This document shows positions 9,860 through 21,050 of a DNA stretch of 64,000 nucleotides, in pieces. Origin of the DNA: Streptomyces cylindrosporus (lineage in GTDB: Bacteria > Actinomycetota > Actinomycetes > Streptomycetales > Streptomycetaceae). The translations under genes were made by a program, and so were the position numbers. Each line of letters opens with the position of its first letter. Positions within the stretch are counted from its first letter, which is position 1. The stretch is from the NCBI RefSeq assembly GCF_022698165.1, contig NZ_JALDAY010000003.1, forward strand, positions 558,001-622,000, read 5' to 3'. The notes below the pieces were generated by a model. The model ran no database searches and was not told the origin of the DNA. It was given only the letters and a program-made list of their open reading frames with translations.

Positions 9860-10462
9860 ATGTCCTTCTTCGCCAGGGCGTCCTGGCCAGGAGACCATCG
9901 CGACGAGATCGTGGCGGGCGCGCTCGTCGCCGCCGTGGTCGTCGTCCTCGGATACGCCTCGGGGATCGGAGCCCCGGCACCCACGACCGTCACCACGACC
10001 TCACCCCCGGCATCCGGGGCCTCGCCGACACCCCACCGGCCCACGTCCCGCTCCGAGACCGGCCCGCCCGACACCACCGCCGGGACCTCGGGCGGCGGCT
10101 ACTGGGCAGGCGGCGGTGCCGCCGGAATCCCCGTGGCCGACAGCACGCCGTCCACGGGCGGCAGCGGCGGCCACGATCACGGCGCCGGCCCTACGACCGC
10201 CCCCGCACCCTCACCCTCGTCCTCATCCTCCCCCGCGCCGACCCCCACCCCCTCCCCCACCGCCACGGACAGCTGCGACGAGGGCGAAGTCCGGCTCGTG
10301 AAGCCCCTGTTGAACGGTCTGGCCACCCCGGTGACGGGCCTCCTCGACAGCCTGCTCGCACCGACCCCCTCCCCGTCCCCCTCGAAGTCGCCGGACTCCC
10401 TCTCCTCCCTGTGCGTCGGCGTGGCCGCCTCGCCCTCGCTCCTCTCGGAGGTGCTGCCGTGA
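9860..10462 (+). CDS. Membrane-anchored Pro/Thr/Ser-rich surface protein, unknown function
   Basis: A 200-residue protein with a short basic N-terminus, one hydrophobic segment (about 17-36, VAGALVAAVVVVLGYASG), then a long extracellular region rich in Pro, Thr, Ser and Gly containing a small GGHDHG metal-ligand-like patch, and a C-terminal segment with two Cys (CDEG near residue 138; LCVG near 190) and hydrophobic helices. No catalytic motif is visible. It precedes the CopC-CopD gene with a GTGA overlap, so it is translationally coupled to copper handling. The ATG at 9860 follows AGGAGG. Confidence 0.75.
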   Translation: MSFFARASWPGDHRDEIVAGALVAAVVVVLGYASGIGAPAPTTVTTTSPPASGASPTPHRPTSRSETGPPDTTAGTSGGGYWAGGGAAGIPVADSTPSTGGSGGHDHGAGPTTAPAPSPSSSSSPAPTPTPSPTATDSCDEGEVRLVKPLLNGLATPVTGLLDSLLAPTPSPSPSKSPDSLSSLCVGVAASPSLLSEVLP

Positions 10463-11775
10463 GACGCCGTACGCGCTCGCTCCTCACCGTCCTGCTGACC
10501 GCCCTCGCCGCCCTGCTGCTCGCCGCGCCGGCCGCGTCGGCCCATACGGAGCTGGAGTCCTCCGCCCCGGCCGACGGCACCCGGCTCGCGCGCACCCCGG
10601 CCGCCGTGCGGCTCACCTTCAGCGAGCCGGTGGAGCTCGACGACGTCCATGTCACCGTGGGCGGCAGGCAGTTGGCCGTCTCCCGCAGCGGTGGGGGCGG
10701 CCGGGCCGTCGAGGTCACCGTCCCGAAGACGTCCGGGCGGAGCGACCTCACCCTAACTTGGCAGGTACTTGACATGGAGGACGGGCATCCGACCTCCGGG
10801 ACGCTCTCCTTCCGCCTCACCGCGAAGGCCGCGCCCGCTGCCGCCGCCCCGGCGGCCCCGGAACCCTCCGAGACCGTGCGTACCGTCTGGGCCGCCGTCC
10901 GCTGGGCCGGCTACCTCGCTCTCGCCGTGTACGTCGGCGGCCTGGCCTTCCTCGCGCTGCTGTGGCCGCAGGGCGCGCTGGACCGCAGTACCCGCCGCGT
11001 CCTCACCCTCTCGTGGGCCACCGGACTCGCGGCGAGCCTGCTCGCGCCGGGGCTCCAGGAGGCGTACGGGACGCTCGGCTCGCTCGGCGCGGTGTTCCGA
11101 CGGGCCGCCTACGCCGACCTGTTGGGCACCCAGGTCGGTGTCGTGGCCGCCTGCCGGGTGCTGATGTGGGTGCTCGCCGCGATCGTCCTGGCCGCCGTCC
11201 TGCAGGGCGGGGACCGGACCGCGCGCTCGCCCGGCTGGCGGGTCGGCGCGCTGGCCGTGGCCCTCGGGCTGCTCCGTACGACGAGCATGACCGGGCACAA
11301 CTCCGAGGGCACGCACCCCGGTTGGGGCGCGGTGGCCGACGTGGTCCATCTGCTCGGCGTCTCGCTGTGGCTCGGCGGTCTGGCACTGCTGCTGACCGGG
11401 GTGCTGCCCCGGCGCCGGCCCGCGGAGCTGAAGGCCGTGGTGTCCGGCTACTCCACGCTGGCCGGGGTGTCGGTGGCCGCGATCGTGGCCGCCGGGGCGG
11501 TGCTGACCTGGCAGGTCGTGGGCTCCTTCGGCGCGCTGCTGCACACCGGTTACGGCCGCCTCCTGCTGCTCAAACTCGCCGTGCTGGCCCTGGTGCTGCT
11601 GCTCGCGCAGCGCAGCCGGGGCTGGGTGCGGACACGGCTCGACATCGCCGTACTGCTGCGCGGCGACCGCCTCACCGTACGGCCCTTCGTCCACTCGGTC
11701 GCGGCCGAGACGGGGCTCGTCCTCGTCGTACTGGCCGCCACGAGTCTGCTGGTCACGTCCGCTCCCGGCCGCTGA
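10459..11775 (+). CDS. CopC-CopD fusion, copper-handling membrane protein
   Basis: 438 residues from the GTG at 10459, which overlaps the upstream stop. A signal peptide (about 1-31, ending AAPAASA) exposes a mature N-terminal His (HTELESSAPADG), the CopC copper ligand. The CopC beta-sandwich ends at about 120 and includes DMEDGHPTSG with the second conserved His. The rest is a CopD domain of about eight membrane helices (WAGYLALAVYVGGLAFLAL, then HNSEGTHPGWG, then VVHLLGVSLWLGGLALL). This is the YcnJ-like fusion found in Gram-positive bacteria, linked to copper import or delivery to extracytoplasmic enzymes. Confidence 0.9.
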   Translation: MRRRTRSLLTVLLTALAALLLAAPAASAHTELESSAPADGTRLARTPAAVRLTFSEPVELDDVHVTVGGRQLAVSRSGGGGRAVEVTVPKTSGRSDLTLTWQVLDMEDGHPTSGTLSFRLTAKAAPAAAAPAAPEPSETVRTVWAAVRWAGYLALAVYVGGLAFLALLWPQGALDRSTRRVLTLSWATGLAASLLAPGLQEAYGTLGSLGAVFRRAAYADLLGTQVGVVAACRVLMWVLAAIVLAAVLQGGDRTARSPGWRVGALAVALGLLRTTSMTGHNSEGTHPGWGAVADVVHLLGVSLWLGGLALLLTGVLPRRRPAELKAVVSGYSTLAGVSVAAIVAAGAVLTWQVVGSFGALLHTGYGRLLLLKLAVLALVLLLAQRSRGWVRTRLDIAVLLRGDRLTVRPFVHSVAAETGLVLVVLAATSLLVTSAPGR

Positions 11776-11834
11776 CCGGCACCCGTCCCACCCCCTCGCC
11801 GTACCGGCGAATCTCACAAGGGAGACGCACCACC

Positions 11835-12866
11835 ATGCACACAGAGGAAACCACCGCACCCCCGGCCGGCCACCGGCGCTCCCGGGTGGGCAACCGGGCG
11901 CTGCTGGCCACCGGTCTGGGCGCCGGTCTCGCGGCCGTCGCCTGTCTCGGTCTGCTCCAGGCGTCCACCGGCGCCGCGGCCCCGCAGACCGCCCAACCGG
12001 CCGCCGCGGCCCAGTCGATGGCGGACATGGACCAGACGGCCACGGACGCCGCGGCGGCCGACTACACCATCGAGATCAAGGACATGGCCTTCGCGCAGCC
12101 GAAGCTGACGGTGAAGGTCGGCCAGACCGTGAAGTGGGTCAACGAGGACTCCGCTCCGCACACGGTCACCACCACCAGCGGCCCGGCGAAGTTCGACTCG
12201 GGGACGCTGGAGAAGGGCGACAGCTGGTCGTACACCTTCACCAAGGCCGGTACGTACGACTACTACTGCGCGGTCCACCCGGACATGACGGCATCGGTCA
12301 CCGTGGTCGCCGACGACAGCGGGGGCAGCAGCACCGGCGGTTCGAGCGGCGGCTCCACGGGCGGCTCGACCGGCGGGTCGACGGGCGGCTCCACCGGCGG
12401 CACCACGGGCGGCACCACCGGGGGCTCCGACTCCGGTGGCAGCAGCGGCGGTTCGAGCAGCGGGGGCAGCAGCTCCGGCGGCACGAGCGGTGGCGGCGAC
12501 GGCGGCGGCGAGCAGTGCGTCAGCGTCCAGCAGGTGCTGCTGCCGATCCTCCAGCACATCGACAAGGCGCACCTGGAGGAGTCCCCGGGCCAGCAGGTCC
12601 AGGACGCGCTGAAGCTCGACAGCTACATCAAGATGCACACCGTCTGGCTGGAGTCGATCCTCACTCCCGCGGTCAACGGCGTGGGCAGCGTCTCCGACGA
12701 CACGCTGAGCGTGCTGCTCCAGCACATCAACTCGGCGCACCTGGAGGAGTCGCTGGGCCAGCAGGTCGCGGACATCCTCGACCCGGACGCCTACGTGAAG
12801 ATGCACACCGTCTGGGCCGAGCACCTGCTCGCCCCGACCGAGGAGTACATCACCAACTCCTGCTGA
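11835..12866 (+). CDS. Secreted cupredoxin with duplicated C-terminal helical repeat
   Basis: A 343-residue exported protein. The hydrophobic segment at about 22-48 is a signal or anchor. A plastocyanin-like domain spans about 76-157 with type-1 copper ligands H109, C145, H148 and M151 (APHTV; YYCAVHPDM). A Gly/Ser/Thr linker (about 162-232) leads to a C-terminal domain of two homologous 56-residue repeats, each with AHLEES, GQQV and KMHTVW, flanked by one Cys at each end that could form a disulfide. I do not recognise the repeat domain. It follows copCD and precedes a second cupredoxin, so copper delivery at the surface is likely. GGAGA lies upstream of the ATG. Confidence 0.85.
   Translation: MHTEETTAPPAGHRRSRVGNRALLATGLGAGLAAVACLGLLQASTGAAAPQTAQPAAAAQSMADMDQTATDAAAADYTIEIKDMAFAQPKLTVKVGQTVKWVNEDSAPHTVTTTSGPAKFDSGTLEKGDSWSYTFTKAGTYDYYCAVHPDMTASVTVVADDSGGSSTGGSSGGSTGGSTGGSTGGSTGGTTGGTTGGSDSGGSSGGSSSGGSSSGGTSGGGDGGGEQCVSVQQVLLPILQHIDKAHLEESPGQQVQDALKLDSYIKMHTVWLESILTPAVNGVGSVSDDTLSVLLQHINSAHLEESLGQQVADILDPDAYVKMHTVWAEHLLAPTEEYITNSC
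12551..12815 (+). repeat. Internal duplication in the cupredoxin gene (168-bp period)
   Basis: Bases 12551-12647 and 12719-12815 are similar along 97 positions, with blocks such as GCGCACCTGGAGGAGTC and AAGATGCACACCGTCTGG conserved. The offset is 168 bp (56 codons). The encoded repeats share HI, AHLEES, GQQV, Y-x-KMHTVW and E-x-x-L-x-P. Divergence between copies is mostly at synonymous or conservative sites, suggesting maintained function. Confidence 0.9.
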
Positions 12867-12884
12867 TCCCCCGGCAGGACGCGA

Positions 12885-12915
12885 CGGGCCGGCCGAGTCG
12901 CAGTCGGCCGGCCCG
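12885..12915 (+). terminator. Hairpin, possible terminator or attenuator
   Basis: A perfect 12-bp stem (CGGGCCGGCCGA at 12885-12896 with 12904-12915) and 7-nt loop lie just after the cupredoxin stop. There is no T-run, as is common in streptomycetes, so partial read-through into the next gene is possible. Confidence 0.6.
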
Positions 12916-12969
12916 CCGCCGCTCCATTCTCCCCGCCCGTCACTCCGCCCGAACCACCGAGGTGCCGAG

Positions 12970-13482
12970 ATGACCACCGAGACCCTCCCCACCGTCCCCC
13001 TGCCGCCGCCCCGCCCGGGCCCGGACTGGCTGCCCGACCCCGGCACCTACACCGCAGTCCCGGACCGTTGCATCGCCGAACTGACCGCTCGTTTCGGCCC
13101 GTTGACCACGCTGCGGCGCCGGCTCACCGCGCTGGACGCGACCCTCACCGTGGCGCACGACTCCGACGACTGCGTGCTGAGCCTGGAGCTGGCCGGCCGG
13201 CCGCTCGGCGGCCGGGTGCTCAGCTTCGTCAGCACCAGCCTCACGCCCACGGACGAGGCCACCCGGCTGCACGTCCCCGGCGAACTCGCCCTGGCCGCGG
13301 ACCCGGTGCCGGGCGTCTTCGGCTTCCGCGTCGTCGAGCGGACCGCCGGCCGGCTGCTGGTCCTCGGCATGCTCGGCCTGCCGTACCGCCGGCTGCGCGC
13401 GACCGGCCTCACCCTGCCCCGCATCCGCCCCGCAGACCGCATCCGGCTGCTCGTCGCCGCGGAGTTCGCATGCCCCGCCTGA
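12970..13482 (+). CDS. YceI-like lipocalin-fold protein (tentative)
   Basis: 170 residues, no signal peptide. The pattern PDPGTYTAVPDRCIAELTAR, then LTALDATLTVAHDSDDCVLS, resembles YceI-family proteins, which bind isoprenoid-like lipids in a beta-barrel; the C-terminal half (GVFGFRVVERTAGRLLVLGM) fits less clearly. The ATG at 12970 follows GAGGTG. Its end overlaps the next cupredoxin gene by 13 bp, showing translational coupling. The family assignment is by pattern only. Confidence 0.5.
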   Translation: MTTETLPTVPLPPPRPGPDWLPDPGTYTAVPDRCIAELTARFGPLTTLRRRLTALDATLTVAHDSDDCVLSLELAGRPLGGRVLSFVSTSLTPTDEATRLHVPGELALAADPVPGVFGFRVVERTAGRLLVLGMLGLPYRRLRATGLTLPRIRPADRIRLLVAAEFACPA

Positions 13483-14168
13483 CCTCCCTGCTCGCCGCGC
13501 TCTTCCTCGCGGGCACCGCCCTGGTCCTGCCCGCCGCACCGGCGCGGGCGGCCACCACCCACCAAGTCGCCATGTCCGGTTACGCGTTCGCGCCCCGGAG
13601 CCTGACCGTCACCGCCGGGGACACCGTCACCTGGACCAACCAGGACCAGGCACCCCACGACGTGAAGACCACGTCCGGCCCGGCCGCCGTCCACTCGCCG
13701 ATGCTGAGCAAGGGCGGCAGCTGGAGCCACACCTTCACGACGCCGGGGACGTACGGCTACGTCTGCACGGTGCATCCGAACATGACGGCGCAGCTGGTGG
13801 TGCTGCCCGCTCCCACCCCGACCGCGCACAGCCACCCGGCGACCTCGGCCCCCACGCCCGCGCCCACCCGGCGCTCCGCCGCCGCTGCCATGCCCTCCAT
13901 GGACATGACCCACTCGCCCCACGCGTCCCGGTCCGCCCATGCCGACCACAGCGCCGACGCCGCCGCGCAGGCCTCCGAGACCCCGTCCGCCGCCGCCTCC
14001 GCGTCGACGCAGTCCGCCCCGGACCTCCAGAACGCCGCCTCCACCACCCGTCCCCTCGACCCCCTGCTCCTCCTCACCGGCGTGGTCGCGGGCGTCTCGG
14101 TCCTGTGCCTGCTCCTGGTGGGCTCCCGGGCGTCCGCCGCCCGGAGCGAAAGCCCCGGAGGTGACTGA
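13470..14168 (+). CDS. Membrane-anchored cupredoxin with His/Met-rich tail
   Basis: 232 residues. A cleavable signal peptide (about 1-27, PAAPARA) is followed by a plastocyanin-like domain (about 30-112) with type-1 copper ligands H63, C99, H102 and M105 (APHDV; YVCTVHPNM). The next stretch is rich in His and Met (AHSHP; MPSMDMTHSPHASRSAHADH), a likely metal-binding tether. A C-terminal membrane helix (about 197-218, LLLLTGVVAGVSVLCLLL) and short charged tail place it on the outer face of the membrane. It overlaps the upstream gene by 13 bp. The cupredoxin domain is a paralogue of the one at 11835. Confidence 0.87.
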   Translation: MPRLTSLLAALFLAGTALVLPAAPARAATTHQVAMSGYAFAPRSLTVTAGDTVTWTNQDQAPHDVKTTSGPAAVHSPMLSKGGSWSHTFTTPGTYGYVCTVHPNMTAQLVVLPAPTPTAHSHPATSAPTPAPTRRSAAAAMPSMDMTHSPHASRSAHADHSADAAAQASETPSAAASASTQSAPDLQNAASTTRPLDPLLLLTGVVAGVSVLCLLLVGSRASAARSESPGGD

Positions 14169-14212
14169 CGTCACACCTGGATCGGAGTCACCGAGAGAAA
14201 CAGCGGCATCCC

Positions 14213-14238
14213 GGCGCCCACGGTCACCCGTGGGCGCC
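14213..14238 (+). terminator. Terminator hairpin after the copper cluster
   Basis: A perfect 11-bp stem (GGCGCCCACGG at 14213-14223 with 14228-14238) and 4-nt loop sit 45 bp after the last cupredoxin stop and before the furA promoter region. Confidence 0.65.
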
Positions 14239-14300
14239 TGCGCGTGCCCCGGGAACACCGCGCGTCCCACCGGTCACCCCCACGACACCAGACTTGTACT

Positions 14301-14316
14301 GTTCGTTTTCTTGAAC
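14301..14316. promoter_or_regulatory. Candidate Fur-family operator
   Basis: An AT-rich patch about 30 bp before the Fur-family gene carries the dyad GTTC-n8-GAAC (14301-14316). FurA-type regulators of catalase-peroxidase genes repress their own operon from a site in this position, so this is the best candidate. The exact consensus could not be checked. Confidence 0.4.
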
Positions 14317-14346
14317 CATTCGTGTTTGTGCGGGTAGGTTGGCGTC

Positions 14347-17002
<2,656 letters not shown>

Positions 17003-17012
17003 TCCCGTCCGG

Positions 17013-17771
17013 TCATACGGCGTCCGGGCCACCCCGCAGGGGGCGGCCCGGACGCCGCTTTTTCCGGCCGTACGTGCTCCGCCAACGCGCAAGGTGCCGG
17101 GCGTCGCCCTGCCCGGAGCCGTTCACGCCCATGAGCGAGGGCAGCGAGGCACCGCTGTTCCACAGCCCCAGCAGATCGCGGTTGAGCGCGATGATGCCGT
17201 TCCTGAGTACGACGTCCATGGCCTGCCCGCTGAACCGGGTCGTCGTCACGAACACCGCGACATCGGCCCCGAAGTGCACCTTCGAACCGAGCAGGTCCCG
17301 CACCTCCCGGCTGGCGACGACGGCGCTCGGCGCGTACCGCTTGCACTGCACGACCATGCTCCGCCCGTCCGGCAACCGCCCGACCACGTCGGCCCCCTGG
17401 TCCCCGGACCCCCCGACGCGGCGCACTCCCCCGCACCCGTCCCGCCTGCACAGCGCGGCCACCAGGTCCTCGAACTCCGTGCCGGTCATGCCGTCCACCT
17501 CGGCCAGGGTCCGATGCCCCGCGGCCACCGCGTCCTGCCGCCGCCACGCCCGGTCCCGGCCGCGCACCAGCCGGTCGGTGCGCCACAGCCACCAGCCGAG
17601 CGCGCCCGCGGCGGCCAGGGCGGCGAGTACGACGACGTACACCCAGATCCGCGACCAGAACACGGCGAGCGCCAGCAGGCCGAGCAGCAGCCCGCCACCG
17701 GAGGGGACCGCCCGCCCGCGCCCCCGTGCCCGCTTCTTCCGGCGTCTCCGTGCCCTGCGCTGCGCAGCCAT
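17013..17771 (-). CDS. Membrane-anchored Mrr-like restriction endonuclease domain protein
   Basis: 252 residues from the ATG at 17771; an in-frame start at 17840 would add 23 residues without better support. A very basic N-terminus (1-22) is followed by two membrane helices (about 25-40 and 43-63), then an Mrr-type PD-(D/E)XK domain: MTGTEFEDLVAALCRRDG, GGSGDQGADVV (D128) and VVQCKRY (Q142, K144). Mrr-like nucleases cut modified or foreign DNA, but membrane-tethered forms are widespread in actinomycetes and of unknown role. Its last codons overlap the katG terminator on the other strand. Confidence 0.8.
   Translation of the reverse strand: MAAQRRARRRRKKRARGRGRAVPSGGGLLLGLLALAVFWSRIWVYVVVLAALAAAGALGWWLWRTDRLVRGRDRAWRRQDAVAAGHRTLAEVDGMTGTEFEDLVAALCRRDGCGGVRRVGGSGDQGADVVGRLPDGRSMVVQCKRYAPSAVVASREVRDLLGSKVHFGADVAVFVTTTRFSGQAMDVVLRNGIIALNRDLLGLWNSGASLPSLMGVNGSGQGDARHLARWRSTYGRKKRRPGRPLRGGPDAV
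17019..17063 (+). terminator. Rho-independent terminator of furA-katG
   Basis: A perfect 12-bp GC stem (GGCGTCCGGGCC at 17019-17030 with 17045-17056), a 14-nt loop and five T at 17059-17063. It lies inside the 3' coding end of the convergent nuclease gene. Confidence 0.9.
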
Positions 17772-17935
17772 CCGCACCCCCGGTCCGATCCCCTGCCTCG
17801 CAGTGTGGACACCGCCCGGACGGGCTGAAAGGGCGCACATCGGCCATGACGGCCGAAGGTGTCATTGCGTCCGGCCTGCCGGGGTACCCGGTGGCCCGTC
17901 CGGACAGGGAAACGCGGCAGCCCGGAGGCCGACCC

Positions 17936-20900
17936 ATGAGTGAGCGCGTCCACGAATCGAACCTCGACAGCCTGGTCGGGGCCCTGCGGGCCGAGACCGA
18001 CGCCGAGGTCCGCTTCGATCCCGGCAGCCGGGGCGCCTACTCCACCGACGGCTCCAACTACCGGCAGGTCCCGCTCGGCGTGGTCGTCCCCCGCACCGTC
18101 GAGGCCGGCGCGCACGCCGTGCAGGTGTGCGCCCGCTTCGACGTGCCGGTGCTCTCCCGCGGCGGCGGCACCAGCCTCGCCGGGCAGACGACGAACGCGG
18201 CCGTGGTGATCGACTGGAGCAAGTACTGCCACGCCCTGGTCTCCGTGGACCCCGCCGCCCGCACCTGTGTGGTGGAGCCCGGCATCGTCCTGGACGAACT
18301 CGACCGGAGGCTCGCCGACCACCGTCTGAAGTTCGGCCCGAAGCCCTCGACGCACAGCCACTGCGCGCTCGGCGGCATGATCGGCAACAACTCGTGCGGG
18401 GCCTCCGCGCAGGCGTACGGGAAGACGGTCGACAACGTGCGCCGGCTGGAGGTGCTGACCTACGACGGGCTGCGGATGTGGGTGGGGCCCACCTCGAAGG
18501 CCGAGCGGGCCCGGATCGCCGCCGAGGGCGGGCGGCGGGCCGAGGTGTACGACGGTCTGGACCGGATCGTCGACGAGTACCTGGCGGACATCCGGCGCGG
18601 CTACCCGAAGATCCCGCGCCGGGTCTCCGGCTACAACCTCGACTCGCTGCTGCCGGAGAACGGCCTCGACGTGGCCAGGGCCCTGGTCGGCAGCGAGGGC
18701 ACCCTGGTGACCGTCCTGCACGCCGAGCTGGACCTGGTCCCGGTGCCGCCGTACGAGTCGCTGCTGGTGCTCGGGTACGACGACATCTGCCGGGCCGCCG
18801 ACGACGTACCCCACCTGCTGGAGCACTGCTCCCCCGGTCAACTGGAGGCCCTGGACGGGCGGATGGCGCAGCTGATGCGCGAGGAGCACGCCTACCTCGA
18901 CTCGCTGGACGCGCTGCCCGAGGGGGACAGCTGGCTGCTGGTGCAGTTCATCGGGGACAGCCGGGACGACGTCGACGGACAGGCGCACGCCCTGCTGAAG
19001 GCGATCGGCCGGTCCGAGAAGGACGCCTCCGTCGCCTTCTCCGACGATCCGCGGCGCGAGCAGAAGATGCTCAAGGCCCGGGAGGCCGGGCTCGGGGTGA
19101 CCGCGCGCCCGCCGGACGACCGGGAGACCTGGGAGGGCTGGGAGGACTCGGCCGTACCGCCGGAGCGGCTCGGCGACTATCTGCGGGACCTGAAGCGGCT
19201 GTTCGAGGAGTTCGACTACAACCACCCTTCGCTGTACGGGCACTTCGGGCAGGGGTGTGTGCACACCCGGATTCCGTTCGGGATGAGGACCGCGCAGGGC
19301 GTGGCGGACTTCCGGCGGTTCCTGGAGCGGGCCGCCGACCTCGTCGCCTCCTACGGGGGCTCGCTCTCCGGTGAGCACGGGGACGGGCAGGCGCGGGGCG
19401 AGCTGCTGACCCGGATGTTCGGCGAGCGGCTGGTGGCCGCCTTCGGGGAGTTCAAGGCCCTGTTCGATCCGGGCAACCGGATGAACCCCGGCAAGGTCGT
19501 CGACCCCCGACCGGTCGACGGACAGCTGCGCTTGGGGCCCGCCTGGCGGCCTGCGGCCGAGGAGACCCACTTCGGCTATCCGGAGGACGACCACTCCTTC
19601 ACCCAGGCGGTGCTGCGCTGTGTCGGCATCGGCAACTGCCGTTCCCACCAGGGCGGGGTGATGTGCCCCTCGTACCGGGTCACGAAGGAGGAGGAGCACT
19701 CGACGCGGGGCCGGTCCCGGCTGCTGTTCGAGATGCTCGGCGGGCACGCCGACTCGACGGTGACCGACGGCTGGCGCTCGACCGAGGTGCGCGACGCCCT
19801 CGATCTCTGCCTGGCCTGCAAGGGCTGCAAGTCGGACTGTCCGACGGGTGTGGACATGGCCACGTACAAGGCGGAGTTCCTCGCCCACCACTACGAACGC
19901 CGGCTGCGTCCCGCCGCCCACTACTCGATGGGCTGGCTGCCCCTGTGGTCCCAACTCGCCACCCACGTACCGGCCTTGGCGAACAGCGCGCTGCACGCCC
20001 CGCTCCTCGGCCGGGCGGGCAAGCGGCTCGCCGGAGTGGACGAGGCACGGCAGGCCCCGGTGTTCGCCGGGCGGTCCTTCGTACGGTGGTGGCGGGCCCG
20101 CGGCGACGAGCGGCCGGACCCGGCCGACCCGTCGACGGTGGTCCTCTGGCCGGACACCTTCAGCAACTTCTTCCACCCGTCGGTTGCGATGTCGGCGGTA
20201 CGGGTCCTGGAGGACGCCGGGTTCCGGGTCGCCGTGCCGACCAGGCCCGTGTGCTGCGGGCTGACCTGGATCTCCACCGGTCAACTGGACGTCGCCAAGC
20301 GGGTGTTGCGGCGCACCTTCGACGTCCTGCGGCCCTATCTGGACGCGGGCACGCCCGTCGTCGGCCTGGAGCCGTCCTGCACGGCCGTGTTCCGCGCCGA
20401 CGCGCCCGAGCTGCTGCCGGACGACCAGGACGCGGGGCGGCTGGCCGGGCAGATGCGCACCTTCGCGGAGCAGCTCGTGCGGCACGCGCCCGAGGGGTGG
20501 CGGCCGCCGGAGCTGGGGCGCTCGGCGACCGTGCAGACCCACTGCCACCAGCACGCCGTCATGAAGTCCGACGCCGACCACGAACTCATGCGCCGCGCCC
20601 ATCTGGACGCCGACGTCCTGGACGAGGGCTGCTGCGGGCTGGCCGGCAACTTCGGATTCGAGCGGGGCCACCACGAAGTCTCGCTGGCCGTCGGGGAGTT
20701 GGGCGTCCTGCCCGCCGTCCGCGCCGCCGCCCCCGACGCCCTGCTGCTGGCCGACGGGTTCAGCTGCCGCACCCAGATCGACCAGGGCGGCACCGGGCGG
20801 CACGCCCTGCACCTGGCCGAGGCGCTCGCCCTCGGCCTGGAGGGCCCGCTGCCGGGCGAGCGGCCGGAGCGCCTGGCCGACCGGCCCGAACGCCCCTCGC

Positions 20901-20989
20901 GCACGGCCCGCTGGGCCACCACCGCGCTTGCCGCGACCGCCGCGGCGGCGGGCGGCCGGGAGGCCGTGCGGCGGCTGCGCCGCCCGTGA
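17936..20989 (+). CDS. FAD/FeS D-lactate or glycolate dehydrogenase-type fusion
   Basis: A 1017-residue GlcD-GlpC-type fusion. An FAD_binding_4 domain (about 40-270, PVLSRGGGTSLAGQ; MIGNNSCGASAQAYG) and FAD-oxidase C-terminal domain (to about 540, GEHGDGQARGELL; MNPGKVVDPR) are followed by a ferredoxin-like region (CVGIGNC..; CLACKGCKSDCPTGVDM) and two Cys-rich CCG blocks (PVCCGLTW; GCCGLAGNFGFERG). Such proteins oxidise D-lactate, glycolate or another D-2-hydroxyacid and pass electrons to quinone at the membrane face. The ATG at 17936 follows CGGAGG. The next gene, a PoxB-like enzyme, starts 61 bp later. Substrate inferred only. Confidence 0.87.
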   Translation: MSERVHESNLDSLVGALRAETDAEVRFDPGSRGAYSTDGSNYRQVPLGVVVPRTVEAGAHAVQVCARFDVPVLSRGGGTSLAGQTTNAAVVIDWSKYCHALVSVDPAARTCVVEPGIVLDELDRRLADHRLKFGPKPSTHSHCALGGMIGNNSCGASAQAYGKTVDNVRRLEVLTYDGLRMWVGPTSKAERARIAAEGGRRAEVYDGLDRIVDEYLADIRRGYPKIPRRVSGYNLDSLLPENGLDVARALVGSEGTLVTVLHAELDLVPVPPYESLLVLGYDDICRAADDVPHLLEHCSPGQLEALDGRMAQLMREEHAYLDSLDALPEGDSWLLVQFIGDSRDDVDGQAHALLKAIGRSEKDASVAFSDDPRREQKMLKAREAGLGVTARPPDDRETWEGWEDSAVPPERLGDYLRDLKRLFEEFDYNHPSLYGHFGQGCVHTRIPFGMRTAQGVADFRRFLERAADLVASYGGSLSGEHGDGQARGELLTRMFGERLVAAFGEFKALFDPGNRMNPGKVVDPRPVDGQLRLGPAWRPAAEETHFGYPEDDHSFTQAVLRCVGIGNCRSHQGGVMCPSYRVTKEEEHSTRGRSRLLFEMLGGHADSTVTDGWRSTEVRDALDLCLACKGCKSDCPTGVDMATYKAEFLAHHYERRLRPAAHYSMGWLPLWSQLATHVPALANSALHAPLLGRAGKRLAGVDEARQAPVFAGRSFVRWWRARGDERPDPADPSTVVLWPDTFSNFFHPSVAMSAVRVLEDAGFRVAVPTRPVCCGLTWISTGQLDVAKRVLRRTFDVLRPYLDAGTPVVGLEPSCTAVFRADAPELLPDDQDAGRLAGQMRTFAEQLVRHAPEGWRPPELGRSATVQTHCHQHAVMKSDADHELMRRAHLDADVLDEGCCGLAGNFGFERGHHEVSLAVGELGVLPAVRAAAPDALLLADGFSCRTQIDQGGTGRHALHLAEALALGLEGPLPGERPERLADRPERPSRTARWATTALAATAAAAGGREAVRRLRRP

Positions 20990-21050
20990 AATCACTCCAA
21001 CCGCACATGACTTGACGCCACTCGACGTCACTTGACGAAGGGAACCGACC

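Noticed and set aside
12300..12500. The Gly/Ser/Thr codon run as an independent satellite repeat
   Set aside because: It is the coding sequence of the protein linker, imperfect in unit length and in frame with the cupredoxin.
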